In this document: in pieces, positions 1 through 5,747 of the stretch
Numbering within the stretch: the stretch's first letter is position 1
Layout of the letters: each line of letters begins with the position of its first letter
Assembly: GCA_016208065.1 (NCBI GenBank)
Contig: JACQYU010000004.1
Location: 1 to 7,932 of the forward strand
Source of the DNA: Candidatus Falkowiibacteriota bacterium
GTDB lineage: Bacteria > Patescibacteriota > Patescibacteriia > Patescibacteriales > GWC2-42-12
Length of the DNA stretch: 7,932 nucleotides
Direction of reading: 5' to 3'
Program-made: the position numbers and the translations under genes
The notes under the pieces: generated by a model
Told to the model about the DNA's origin: nothing
The model's database searches: none
The model's input: the letters and a program-made list of their open reading frames with translations, nothing else

Positions 1-14
1 AGCGGAAAGATGAA

Positions 15-42
15 GCGTGTTACGTGTTGCGTGTTCCGTTTG
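15..42. repeat. Heptamer tandem repeat (NCGTGTT)
   Basis: Three consecutive 7-base units GCGTGTT, ACGTGTT, GCGTGTT occupy 15-35, and a degenerate fourth unit CCGTTTG follows at 36-42. Only the first base varies among the three good units. If read in frame on the + strand it gives Val-Leu-Arg-Val-like residues, but a 7-base period does not keep frame, so it is better regarded as a non-coding repeat. It lies immediately before the exporter linker remnant, where the transmembrane domain of the exporter would be expected. The array may continue to the left of the window, although bases 1-14 do not match the unit. Confidence 0.6.
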
Positions 43-44
43 AG

Positions 45-132
45 ATGAGGAGAGTTGATGAAATGCTTTCAAACAATAAAAAGGCCGCAGGGATAACGTT
101 ATAGTCGCTCCTATAGACGTTAAGATAAATAT
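45..132 (+). pseudogene. ABC exporter linker remnant, frame-disrupted, upstream of the ATPase domain
   Basis: This stretch reads as the linker that precedes the ATPase domain in exporters with fused membrane and ATPase domains, but only after two frame changes. Frame 3 from ATG 45 gives MRRVDEMLSNNKKAAG, ending near 92. The reading continues from 92 in frame 2 as DNVIVAPIDVKINI to 133, then in frame 1 as LEFKNVGFSYD. Adding one G to the GGG at 90-92 and one T to the TTT at 132-134 would join all three into one open frame. I infer two single-base losses (real or sequencing error) in what was one gene with 133-849. No transmembrane segment is visible in the window, so the membrane domain is upstream, deleted, or encoded elsewhere. 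Similarity to linkers is judged by eye only. Confidence 0.5.
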
Positions 133-849
133 TTGGAATTTAAAAATGTTGGCTTTAGCTATGACCAGTCAAAATTAATTTTGAAAAATGTCAGCTTTAC
201 CATTAAAAAAGGCGAAATGGTCGGGCTGATCGGTCCGTCCGGCGCCGGTAAAACCACTATCGTTGATATAATTTTACGTTTGTTTAATCCGAACAAAGGC
301 GAAATATCGATTGACGGAGAAAATATCAATAAAATTAAAATTAACGATTGGCGGAAAAACATCGGCTATGTTTCCCAGGATATTTTTCTTAAAAACGACA
401 CTATCGCCAATAATATAAAATTTTATAATGATTCAATAACCGACGAAGAGATGGTTGAGGCGGCTAAAATGGCCAATATTTATGATTTTATATTAAGCTG
501 CCCGGATAAATTCTCAACCGTGATCGGGGAAAGAGGCTTTTTATTGTCAGTCGGGCAAAGGCAAAGAATCGTTATCGCCAGAATTTTAGCCAGGCGCCCG
601 GAAATTTTAATTTTAGACGAAGCTACCAGCGCCCTGGACAATGAATCCGAAGTGCTGATTCAAAAAGTAATAGAAAATTTAAAAAATAAAATAACCGTTT
701 TATTAATCGCTCATCGCTTATCAACCGTAATGAATTGCACTAAGCTCCTAGTTCTGCAAAACGGAGAAATTAAGGAGCAGGGTTCGCCCGAAGAGCTCAT
801 GGCCGATCCAAACTCTTATTTTTTTAAAGTCAGCAATATCAGAAAATAA
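133..849 (+). CDS. ABC exporter ATPase domain (probably 5'-truncated by frameshift)
   Basis: This is the nucleotide-binding domain of an ABC exporter (type IV, lipid/glycan/drug exporter-like), which hydrolyses ATP at the cytoplasmic face of a membrane transporter. In order it shows an A-loop tyrosine (FSYD, Y10), Walker A GPSGAGKTT (34-42), Q-loop Gln 82 (VSQD), signature LSVGQ (138-142), Walker B ILILD with catalytic Glu (158-163), D-loop SALD, and the H-loop His 194 (AHRLST). The signature departs from LSGGQ: Val replaces the first Gly. The open frame begins at TTG 133 directly before the domain, without a ribosome binding site, and an in-frame TAA lies at 121. The true gene probably starts further upstream and is frame-broken (see 45-132). 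It ends 14 bases before the radical SAM gene. A likely role is export of the glycan or product made by the neighbouring enzymes; that role is inferred from position only. Confidence 0.9.
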   Translation: MEFKNVGFSYDQSKLILKNVSFTIKKGEMVGLIGPSGAGKTTIVDIILRLFNPNKGEISIDGENINKIKINDWRKNIGYVSQDIFLKNDTIANNIKFYNDSITDEEMVEAAKMANIYDFILSCPDKFSTVIGERGFLLSVGQRQRIVIARILARRPEILILDEATSALDNESEVLIQKVIENLKNKITVLLIAHRLSTVMNCTKLLVLQNGEIKEQGSPEELMADPNSYFFKVSNIRK

Positions 850-863
850 TCGTTATTTAAAGT

Positions 864-2294
864 ATGTTTAATAAAATTAATAAAGTTTTGTTTATTATCC
901 ATGATTTGTATCAGGAAGACAACCGTTTTCCTTTGGGGCCGGCTTATATGGCCGCCAGATTGCATGATCTCGGAGCGGAAGTTGAAGCCTACTCAATGGA
1001 TGTATTCCATCACACCAACGATCAATTAGCTAAGCACTTAGAGGAGAATGAATATGATTTAATCGGGTTGGGGTTTTTAGCGGCTAGGTTCAATGAGACT
1101 GTAGTTGATTTATGCAAAACGGTTAACGCCCATAAAAAAAACGCTTGGTTTGTTTTAGGCGGCCAAGGCCCGTCGCCGATTCCGGAATATATTTTAAGAA
1201 CGACCGGTGCTGACATTGTCGCCGTGGGGGAAGCGGAAAACACCATAGTTGATTTATTAAATTGTAAAATAACCAAAGGCGATTTAACTAAAGTTAAAGG
1301 CATTGCTTATCTGGCTAACGACGAATTTTTTTATACCGGGCAAAACAAGCCGGTTTTTAATTTGGACGAAATCCCTTTTCCTTTATGGGAAATTTTTCCC
1401 ATGAAAGAATATATTTCCAGTAATAAATTATTTAATCAGCTGCCGGAAGAAAAAAGTTTAATGATACTTACCGAGCGCGGCTGCATCAACCGCTGTAATT
1501 TTTGCTACCGCATGGAAAGGGGAGTTAGACTGAGAAGCATTGGCAAGATAATTGAGGAGATTAAGATTTTACGGGATAGATATGGCGTGAATTGCTATTT
1601 TTTTGAGGATGAATTATTCGTTTTCAGTAAAAAACGCTTATTGGAATTCGAGCAAGCTTTAAAAGTCGCTGATTTAAAAATAAAATTCAGCTGTAACGCC
1701 AGAGTGGATATCTTTGACGAGGAAATAGTGGAAATTTTAAAAAGATGCGGTTGCCAGTTTATTAATATCGGCTTTGAATCGTCCAGCGATGAGGTGCTAA
1801 AATTAATGCATAAAAATACTACGGTGCCTCAAAATATTAAGGCCTTGGAAACAGTTAAAAATGCCGGCGGCATCGGCATGGGTCTTAATTTCATCTGGAA
1901 TAATCTCGGCGATAACGAAGAAACTTTAAGAAAAAATATTGAGCTGATTAAAAAATACAATACATATTACCAATGCCGGACAATCAGGCCGGTAACGCCT
2001 TATCCGGGCTCGGATTTATATTATAAGCTTATAGAAATGGGCAAGCTTAAAGGACCGGAAGATTTTTTTGCCAGGTTTAAAAATTCTGATTTAATGCTGA
2101 TTAATTTAATGGATATGCCGGATGAGAAAGCTTATGAATTACTGCTTGAGGCCAATCGCGAATTAATACTGGATCACTATCAACATACCAGAGGAGATAT
2201 GGCGCAGGCGGAAAATATAATCGGGCAGTTAGCTGATTTATACTCCGGAAAAAATATTAAATTTCGCGGCGCCAGGCATCATGATAAAAAATAA
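864..2294 (+). CDS. Cobalamin-binding-type radical SAM protein
   Basis: 476 residues, apparently complete. The N-terminal ~190 residues look like the B12-binding Rossmann domain found in this radical SAM class: PLGPAYMAARLHDLG (23-37), an IGLGF strand (67-71), VLGGQGPSP (97-105) and a GADIVAVGEAE segment (115-125). The classic DxHxxG cobalamin motif is not visible, as is common in this class. The radical SAM core follows, with the cluster motif C207-x3-C211-x2-C214 (RGCINRCNFCYR) and GFESSS (303-308), which lies in the barrel. Members methylate unactivated carbons or rearrange substrates; the substrate here is unknown, and a sugar or glycan lipid is plausible from the neighbours. Start ATG 864 follows the ABC gene by 14 bases with no clear ribosome binding site. 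A 46-base spacer carrying a duplicated element separates it from hisF. Confidence 0.88.
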   Translation: MFNKINKVLFIIHDLYQEDNRFPLGPAYMAARLHDLGAEVEAYSMDVFHHTNDQLAKHLEENEYDLIGLGFLAARFNETVVDLCKTVNAHKKNAWFVLGGQGPSPIPEYILRTTGADIVAVGEAENTIVDLLNCKITKGDLTKVKGIAYLANDEFFYTGQNKPVFNLDEIPFPLWEIFPMKEYISSNKLFNQLPEEKSLMILTERGCINRCNFCYRMERGVRLRSIGKIIEEIKILRDRYGVNCYFFEDELFVFSKKRLLEFEQALKVADLKIKFSCNARVDIFDEEIVEILKRCGCQFINIGFESSSDEVLKLMHKNTTVPQNIKALETVKNAGGIGMGLNFIWNNLGDNEETLRKNIELIKKYNTYYQCRTIRPVTPYPGSDLYYKLIEMGKLKGPEDFFARFKNSDLMLINLMDMPDEKAYELLLEANRELILDHYQHTRGDMAQAENIIGQLADLYSGKNIKFRGARHHDKK

Positions 2295-2299
2295 TATAT

Positions 2300-2329
2300 A
2301 AATTTAGCCAAACCAATTAACATAATTCA
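2300..2329 (+). repeat. Spacer direct repeat, copy 1 (upstream of hisF)
   Basis: A 30-base stretch that recurs at 5699-5728 with 25 of 30 positions identical and no gap. The five differences (2307, 2314, 2318, 2320, 2323) are all transitions. Shared cores include AAATTTA, CCAAAC and AATTCA. It sits 11 bases before the hisF start and right after the upstream stop codon at 2292-2294. It could be an untranslated-leader element, a processing or protein-binding site, or the remains of a duplicated spacer. No strong hairpin is visible within it. Confidence 0.6.
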
Positions 2330-2340
2330 AAATTAAAATC

Positions 2341-2682
2341 ATGAAAAATATTAGAATAATTCCTAAGCTGGATATAAAGGGGCCGAATGTGGTAAAGCCG
2401 ATTCAAACCGAAGCTTTAAGAGTGGTTGGTAATCCAAAAGAGCTGGCCTTTCGCTATTATGAGCAAGGCGCCGATGAATTAATTTATTTGGACATTGTAG
2501 CGAGTTTGTATCGGAGGAATTTGGATTTTGATTTGCTAAAGTCAGTGGCGGAAAATATTTTTATACCCATTACGGTCGGCGGCGGTATTAGAAGCATTTA
2601 TGATATCAATAATGTCTTGCGTTCGGGCGCCGATAAAGTCGCGGTTAATACTTACGCGGTAAAACATCCTGATTCTTATTAA
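2341..2682 (+). CDS. HisF-type cyclase, N-terminal fragment (broken gene)
   Basis: This is the first 113 residues of a HisF-like (beta/alpha)8 barrel, the partner that uses ammonia from HisH. Asp11 of the active site is kept (PKLDIKG, 8-14), as are Asp51 (YLDIVAS), ITVGGGIRS (77-85) and KVAVNT (99-104). The text LRVVGNPKELAFRYYEQGADELIYLDIVASLY is written here only as its recognisable parts LRVVGNP, YYEQGADE and LDIVASLY, which resemble the HisF2 subgroup found with sugar amidotransferases more than histidine-pathway HisF. The frame stops at TAA 2680-2682, where a complete HisF of about 250 residues would be less than half made. The rest of the barrel resumes in another frame at about 2676, but about 70 residues are missing, including the region of the second catalytic Asp (Asp130 in Thermotoga HisF). 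As written, the protein should be inactive. No other histidine-pathway gene is nearby. Confidence 0.85.
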   Translation: MKNIRIIPKLDIKGPNVVKPIQTEALRVVGNPKELAFRYYEQGADELIYLDIVASLYRRNLDFDLLKSVAENIFIPITVGGGIRSIYDINNVLRSGADKVAVNTYAVKHPDSY

Positions 2683-2879
2683 AAAAGGTAAGTTCGTTTT
2701 CCCCGATTCCGGTAATCGCCCATGGCGGCGCCGGAACGCCGGAATCTTTGGCAGAAGCTGTCATAGACGCTAAAGTTGACGCTTTAGGAGTATCTTCCGT
2801 CTTTCATTATAATAATTTTTCCATAGCTCAAGTTAAAGAGTTTTTAGTCGGCCGCGGCGTTAATGTGAGAATCGTATGA
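2676..2879 (+). pseudogene. HisF-type cyclase, C-terminal fragment (out of frame, internally deleted)
   Basis: In frame 3 the bases from 2676 read LLKKVSSFSPIPVIAHGGAG and continue through TPESLAEAVIDAKVDALG and SSVFHYNNFS to GVNVRIV, stopping at TGA 2877-2879. This matches the end of HisF: the PVIAxGGAG phosphate-binding loop, the AxSVFH strand and the GVxVR tail. There is no ATG in this frame, so it is unlikely to be made separately. Joined to the preceding fragment, it would give a HisF lacking roughly residues 116-186. The joint lies inside TTATTAAAAAA at 2676-2686, where both HisF segments could plausibly encode Leu-Lys-Lys, so a loss between short direct repeats is a reasonable explanation. 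The stop overlaps the hisH start. Confidence 0.8.
2876..2879 (+). promoter_or_regulatory. ATGA stop-start overlap, hisF remnant to hisH
   Basis: The TGA ending the hisF C-terminal frame and the ATG of hisH share two bases. Such overlaps usually couple translation of two subunits made in equal amounts. It shows that the present hisF end is the natural one and that the damage lies inside the gene. If the stop at 2680 is real, ribosomes would no longer reach this overlap. Confidence 0.75.
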
Positions 2880-3535
2880 TAATAAACAAGCCTAAAATAG
2901 TCATTATAGATTATGGCGTTGGCAATTTATACAGCCTAATCAGGGTTTTTAAATTTTTCGGGATTGAAGCGATAATTGCCGAAGAGGCGGACGGTTTAGA
3001 GCGGGCCGACGGCATTATTTTACCCGGAGTCGGTTCGTTCAAGGCTGGAATGAGAGGCTTAAAAACAAGAGGCTTAATTGAAAAAATTAAAGACATTGCT
3101 CGAAGCGATAAGCCCATTTTAGGCATCTGTTTGGGCGCGCAAATTATGTTGACCGAAGGCCATGAATTTGGTAATTTTAAAGGATTAGATATTATTAAAG
3201 GCAAGGTAGTTCACTTTCCGGTTTTAGCGGATAAGGAAAAGGTTCCTCATGTCGGCTGGAATACTGTTTCGCCGTTAAAAGATAATGCTTGGCCGGGGAC
3301 AATTTTTAATTCTTTTAATGAAGCCGATCAAGTTTATTTCGTTCATTCTTATGTTTTGGAGCCGGAAGATAAAGAAGATATTTTAGCTTTAACGGCTTAC
3401 GGCGGCCAGACTTTTTGTTCAGCCGTTAAAAAAGGAAATATTTACGGCTGCCAGTTTCATCCGGAGAAAAGCGGACCGGCCGGCCTTAAAATAATTGAAA
3501 ATTTTATAAATTTAATTGAATATGGAAAAAATTGA
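2876..3535 (+). CDS. hisH: HisH-type glutamine amidotransferase (class I glutaminase)
   Basis: 219 residues, complete. It hydrolyses glutamine and passes ammonia to its HisF partner. It opens with IVIIDYGVGNLYS (8-20), typical of HisH. The oxyanion loop PGVGSF is at 50-55, and the nucleophile Cys85 lies in GICLGAQ. PHVGWN is at 124-129, YFVHSY at 154-159, and the rest of the catalytic triad is His195 and Glu197 in QFHPEKSG. All catalytic residues are present, in contrast to the damaged hisF just before it. It starts at ATG 2876, overlapping the hisF stop, and ends 14 bases inside the sugar amidotransferase gene. With that neighbour, and with no other histidine-pathway gene, I infer a role in amidating a surface sugar and not in histidine synthesis. 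Confidence 0.93.
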   Translation: MIINKPKIVIIDYGVGNLYSLIRVFKFFGIEAIIAEEADGLERADGIILPGVGSFKAGMRGLKTRGLIEKIKDIARSDKPILGICLGAQIMLTEGHEFGNFKGLDIIKGKVVHFPVLADKEKVPHVGWNTVSPLKDNAWPGTIFNSFNEADQVYFVHSYVLEPEDKEDILALTAYGGQTFCSAVKKGNIYGCQFHPEKSGPAGLKIIENFINLIEYGKN

Positions 3536-4778
3536 AACAAAATACGGCTTGCCGGGGGAGGTGAAATTTTGTAAAAAATGCGTTATTTCCAACCAGCGGC
3601 CGAATACCGCGGTTGAATACGACCATAAAGCGGATAGCTTAAAGCAAACAATTCATTTTGATGAAGCCGGTATTTGCGACGCTTGCCGCGTGGCCGAAAA
3701 GAAAAAAAATATTGATTGGCAGAAAAGAGAAGAGCAATTAATTGAATTATGCGATCGTTATCGAAAAACTGATGGCTCTTATGATTGTTTAGTGCCAGGT
3801 TCCGGCGGCAAAGACAGTTTTTATGCCGCCCATATTTTAAAATATAAATATAATATGCATCCTTTAACAGTAACCTGGGCGCCGCATATTTATACCGACT
3901 GGGGCTGGAAAAATTTTGAATTATGGATTCATGCCGGTTTTGACAATGTTTTATTTACTCCCAACGGCAAAGTGCACCGATTATTAACCAGGCTGGCTAC
4001 GGAAAATTTATTCCATCCGTTTCAGCCTTTTATTATCGGGCAAAAATCTTTTGCCCCTAAAATGGCTTTGCTTTATAATATTCCGCTGGTTTTTTACGGC
4101 GAGCATGAAGCCGAATATGGCAACCCAATGGCGGACACTTTTACGGCTAAGCGAGATTGGTCGTATTTCACCAGTAAAGACAAGTCTAAAATATTTTTTG
4201 GCGGAGTCAGCATAAAAGATTTAAAGGATAAGTACGGCGTAGTTGACGCTGATTTGCAAACTTATTTGCCGGCTGATCCGGTCGAAATAGAAGCCAATAA
4301 TATTGAAGTGCATTATCTTGGTTATTATTTAAAGTGGCATCCGCAAAGCTGCTATTATTACGCGGTTGAGCATGGCGGCTTTCAAGCTTCGCCGGAAAGG
4401 ACGCCGGGAACTTACAGCAAATACAACAGCATTGATGATAAAATTGACGATTTTCATTATTGGACAACGCTTATTAAATTCGGCATCGGTCGGGCGACTT
4501 ATGACGCTTCTCAGGAAATTCGCTCCGGCGATATAACCCGCGAGGAAGGCGTGTCCCTAGTCAAAAGATTTGATAGTGAATTCCCGGAAAGATTTGCCGA
4601 AGAGATATTTAAATATTTAAGTATTCCCGCTAAAGATTTTTCCGAAGCATCCAAAATGTTTAAACAGCCGATTATGGGCAGGCGGTACTTTATGGAATTG
4701 GCCGATAAGTTTCGCTCGCCGCATCTTTGGGAGAAAAAAGACGGCGAATGGAAATTAAGACATCAAGTAAGTTTATAA
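3522..4778 (+). CDS. N-acetyl sugar amidotransferase (PseA/WbpG-like)
   Basis: 418 residues from ATG 3522; a TTG two codons earlier (3516) is a weaker start. The family activates an N-acetyl group of a sugar with ATP and, with ammonia from HisH/HisF, yields an acetamidino group (WbpG in O-antigen, PseA in pseudaminic acid pathways). Paired cysteines C17-x2-C20 and C52-x2-C55 (FCKKC, ICDAC) suggest a bound zinc at the N-terminus. The ATP-binding PP-loop is PGSGGKDS at 92-99. Later segments EHEAEYGNP and YYAVEHGGF are family-like by eye. It overlaps hisH by 14 bases and precedes a radical SAM gene by 9 bases, so these three probably form one transcript. It looks intact; without a working HisF it might use free ammonia or be idle. 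Function is family-based and the exact sugar is unknown. Confidence 0.9.
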   Translation: MEKIETKYGLPGEVKFCKKCVISNQRPNTAVEYDHKADSLKQTIHFDEAGICDACRVAEKKKNIDWQKREEQLIELCDRYRKTDGSYDCLVPGSGGKDSFYAAHILKYKYNMHPLTVTWAPHIYTDWGWKNFELWIHAGFDNVLFTPNGKVHRLLTRLATENLFHPFQPFIIGQKSFAPKMALLYNIPLVFYGEHEAEYGNPMADTFTAKRDWSYFTSKDKSKIFFGGVSIKDLKDKYGVVDADLQTYLPADPVEIEANNIEVHYLGYYLKWHPQSCYYYAVEHGGFQASPERTPGTYSKYNSIDDKIDDFHYWTTLIKFGIGRATYDASQEIRSGDITREEGVSLVKRFDSEFPERFAEEIFKYLSIPAKDFSEASKMFKQPIMGRRYFMELADKFRSPHLWEKKDGEWKLRHQVSL

Positions 4779-4787
4779 ATTATATTT

Positions 4788-5675
4788 ATGATACCGATTT
4801 ATCGCATGCCGGTTATCCAAATTGAAGTTACTAATGGCTGCAGTTTGCAGTGTTCACAATGCACTCGCTTCGTCGGCCACCATAAAAAGCCATTTTTTAT
4901 GGATTTGGCTATGGTGGAAAAAGCCGTTAAGTCGCTTGATGGCTATGAACACGCTATTGGCATTATGGGCGGCGAACCGACCATGCACCCACAATTTAAA
5001 GAGATTTGCGAGCTTATGCAAAAGCATGTGCCAAACCGGCGGCAAAGAGAACTCTGGACTAACGGCTTTAAGTGGAGCGAACATGAAAAAATCATAAAAG
5101 AAACTTTTGACGAAGATTTAATAATTTATAACGATCATAAAGATATGGAGGTTGGCCAGCATCAGCCGCTGTTGGTCGCGGCTGAAGAAATAATAGATGA
5201 CCGGGAATTAATGTGGCGTTTAATCGGCAACTGCTGGGTGCAGTGGCGCTGGGCCGCTTCCATAACGCCCAAAGGCGGATTTTTTTGCGAAGTGGCCGCG
5301 GCCTTAGATCAGTTATTCGACGGTCCGGGCGGCTATCCGCTGGAACCGGGCTGGTGGAATAAAAACCCCAATGAATTTATGGATCAGGTTAAGCGGTATT
5401 GCCCGCGTTGCAGTGGCGCTATTCCTATGGAACGGGTTTCCAGCCACGTTGAATATGATTTAGTATCGCCTGGAAACGCCGAACGGCTAAAAGCCTGCGG
5501 TTCGCCCAAGTTTTTAAAAGGGAATTATAAAATTTTTGATAAAAAATTATCCGAGGCTGATGTTGAGCGCGTGGTGGCGGAAGGTTGGACACCCTGGAGC
5601 CACCGTCCGTATAAGCAAAGCGGACCGAAAACAAAATGGACAGATAAAAACGACGTGCCGGCAGAAAAAATATAA
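4788..5675 (+). CDS. Radical SAM protein with C-terminal auxiliary-cluster-like cysteines
   Basis: 295 residues. The cluster that binds S-adenosylmethionine is at C18-x3-C22-x2-C25 (NGCSLQCSQC), very close to the N-terminus, followed by MGGEPTMHP (60-68), the SAM-contacting loop typical of this superfamily. The second half has C149, then GG and C167 (PKGGFFC), then C205-x2-C208 (YCPRC). This spacing resembles the shortened SPASM, or twitch, domain that holds one extra Fe-S cluster. Such enzymes do dehydrogenations, epimerisations, dehydrations or peptide crosslinks. The Trp-rich stretch around 149-190 and the tail after 240 are not recognised. It begins 9 bases after the sugar amidotransferase with no ribosome binding site. 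I infer that it acts on the same sugar or its carrier, but no specific reaction can be assigned. Confidence 0.85.
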   Translation: MIPIYRMPVIQIEVTNGCSLQCSQCTRFVGHHKKPFFMDLAMVEKAVKSLDGYEHAIGIMGGEPTMHPQFKEICELMQKHVPNRRQRELWTNGFKWSEHEKIIKETFDEDLIIYNDHKDMEVGQHQPLLVAAEEIIDDRELMWRLIGNCWVQWRWAASITPKGGFFCEVAAALDQLFDGPGGYPLEPGWWNKNPNEFMDQVKRYCPRCSGAIPMERVSSHVEYDLVSPGNAERLKACGSPKFLKGNYKIFDKKLSEADVERVVAEGWTPWSHRPYKQSGPKTKWTDKNDVPAEKI

Positions 5676-5680
5676 ATAAT

Positions 5681-5731
5681 ATGGATTGTACCGGTTCTAA
5701 ATTTAACCAAACTAATCAGCACAATTCATAA
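5681..5731 (+). other. Possible 16-codon leader peptide in spacer (speculative)
   Basis: ATG 5681 opens a 16-codon frame, MDCTGSKFNQTNQHNS, ending at TAA 5729-5731, 16 bases before the methyltransferase start. Most of it is the duplicated spacer element read in frame. The other copy at 2300-2329, read in the same register, has a TAA where this one has CAG. Three of the five differences fall in third codon positions. The peptide is Asn/Gln-rich and matches nothing I recognise; chance is a fair explanation. Confidence 0.15.
5699..5728 (+). repeat. Spacer direct repeat, copy 2 (upstream of the methyltransferase)
   Basis: This is the second copy of the 30-base element at 2300-2329. It ends 19 bases before the methyltransferase ATG, compared with 11 bases before hisF for the first copy. 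It lies in the longest spacer of the intact region (5676-5747), which also has ACCGGT at 5690-5695 and no T-run, so I see no terminator there. The two copies flank the block hisF-hisH-amidotransferase-radical SAM, which raises the option that the element marks the edges of a unit. Confidence 0.6.
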
Positions 5732-5747
5732 AATAATCAATAAAAAC

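Noticed and set aside
159..362. Reverse-strand open frame inside the ABC ATPase gene
   Set aside because: It lies wholly opposite a gene with all ATPase motifs, and its translation shows no recognisable motif. The same applies to the minus-strand frames at 1022-1303, 2911-3204, 4207-4467, 4854-5084, 5425-5634, 5525-5722 and 6838-7125.
2676..2690. Programmed ribosomal frameshift at A-rich sequence in hisF
   Set aside because: Slippage could join the frames but cannot supply the roughly 70 missing residues, so the product would still lack part of the barrel.
2341..3535. Histidine biosynthesis operon
   Set aside because: Only HisF and HisH types are present, the HisF resembles the sugar-associated subgroup, and the next gene is a sugar amidotransferase; no other his gene is in the window.
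4822..5097. Alternative + strand frame within the radical SAM gene
   Set aside because: It overlaps the motif-bearing frame (CSLQCSQC, GGEP) and has no motif of its own.
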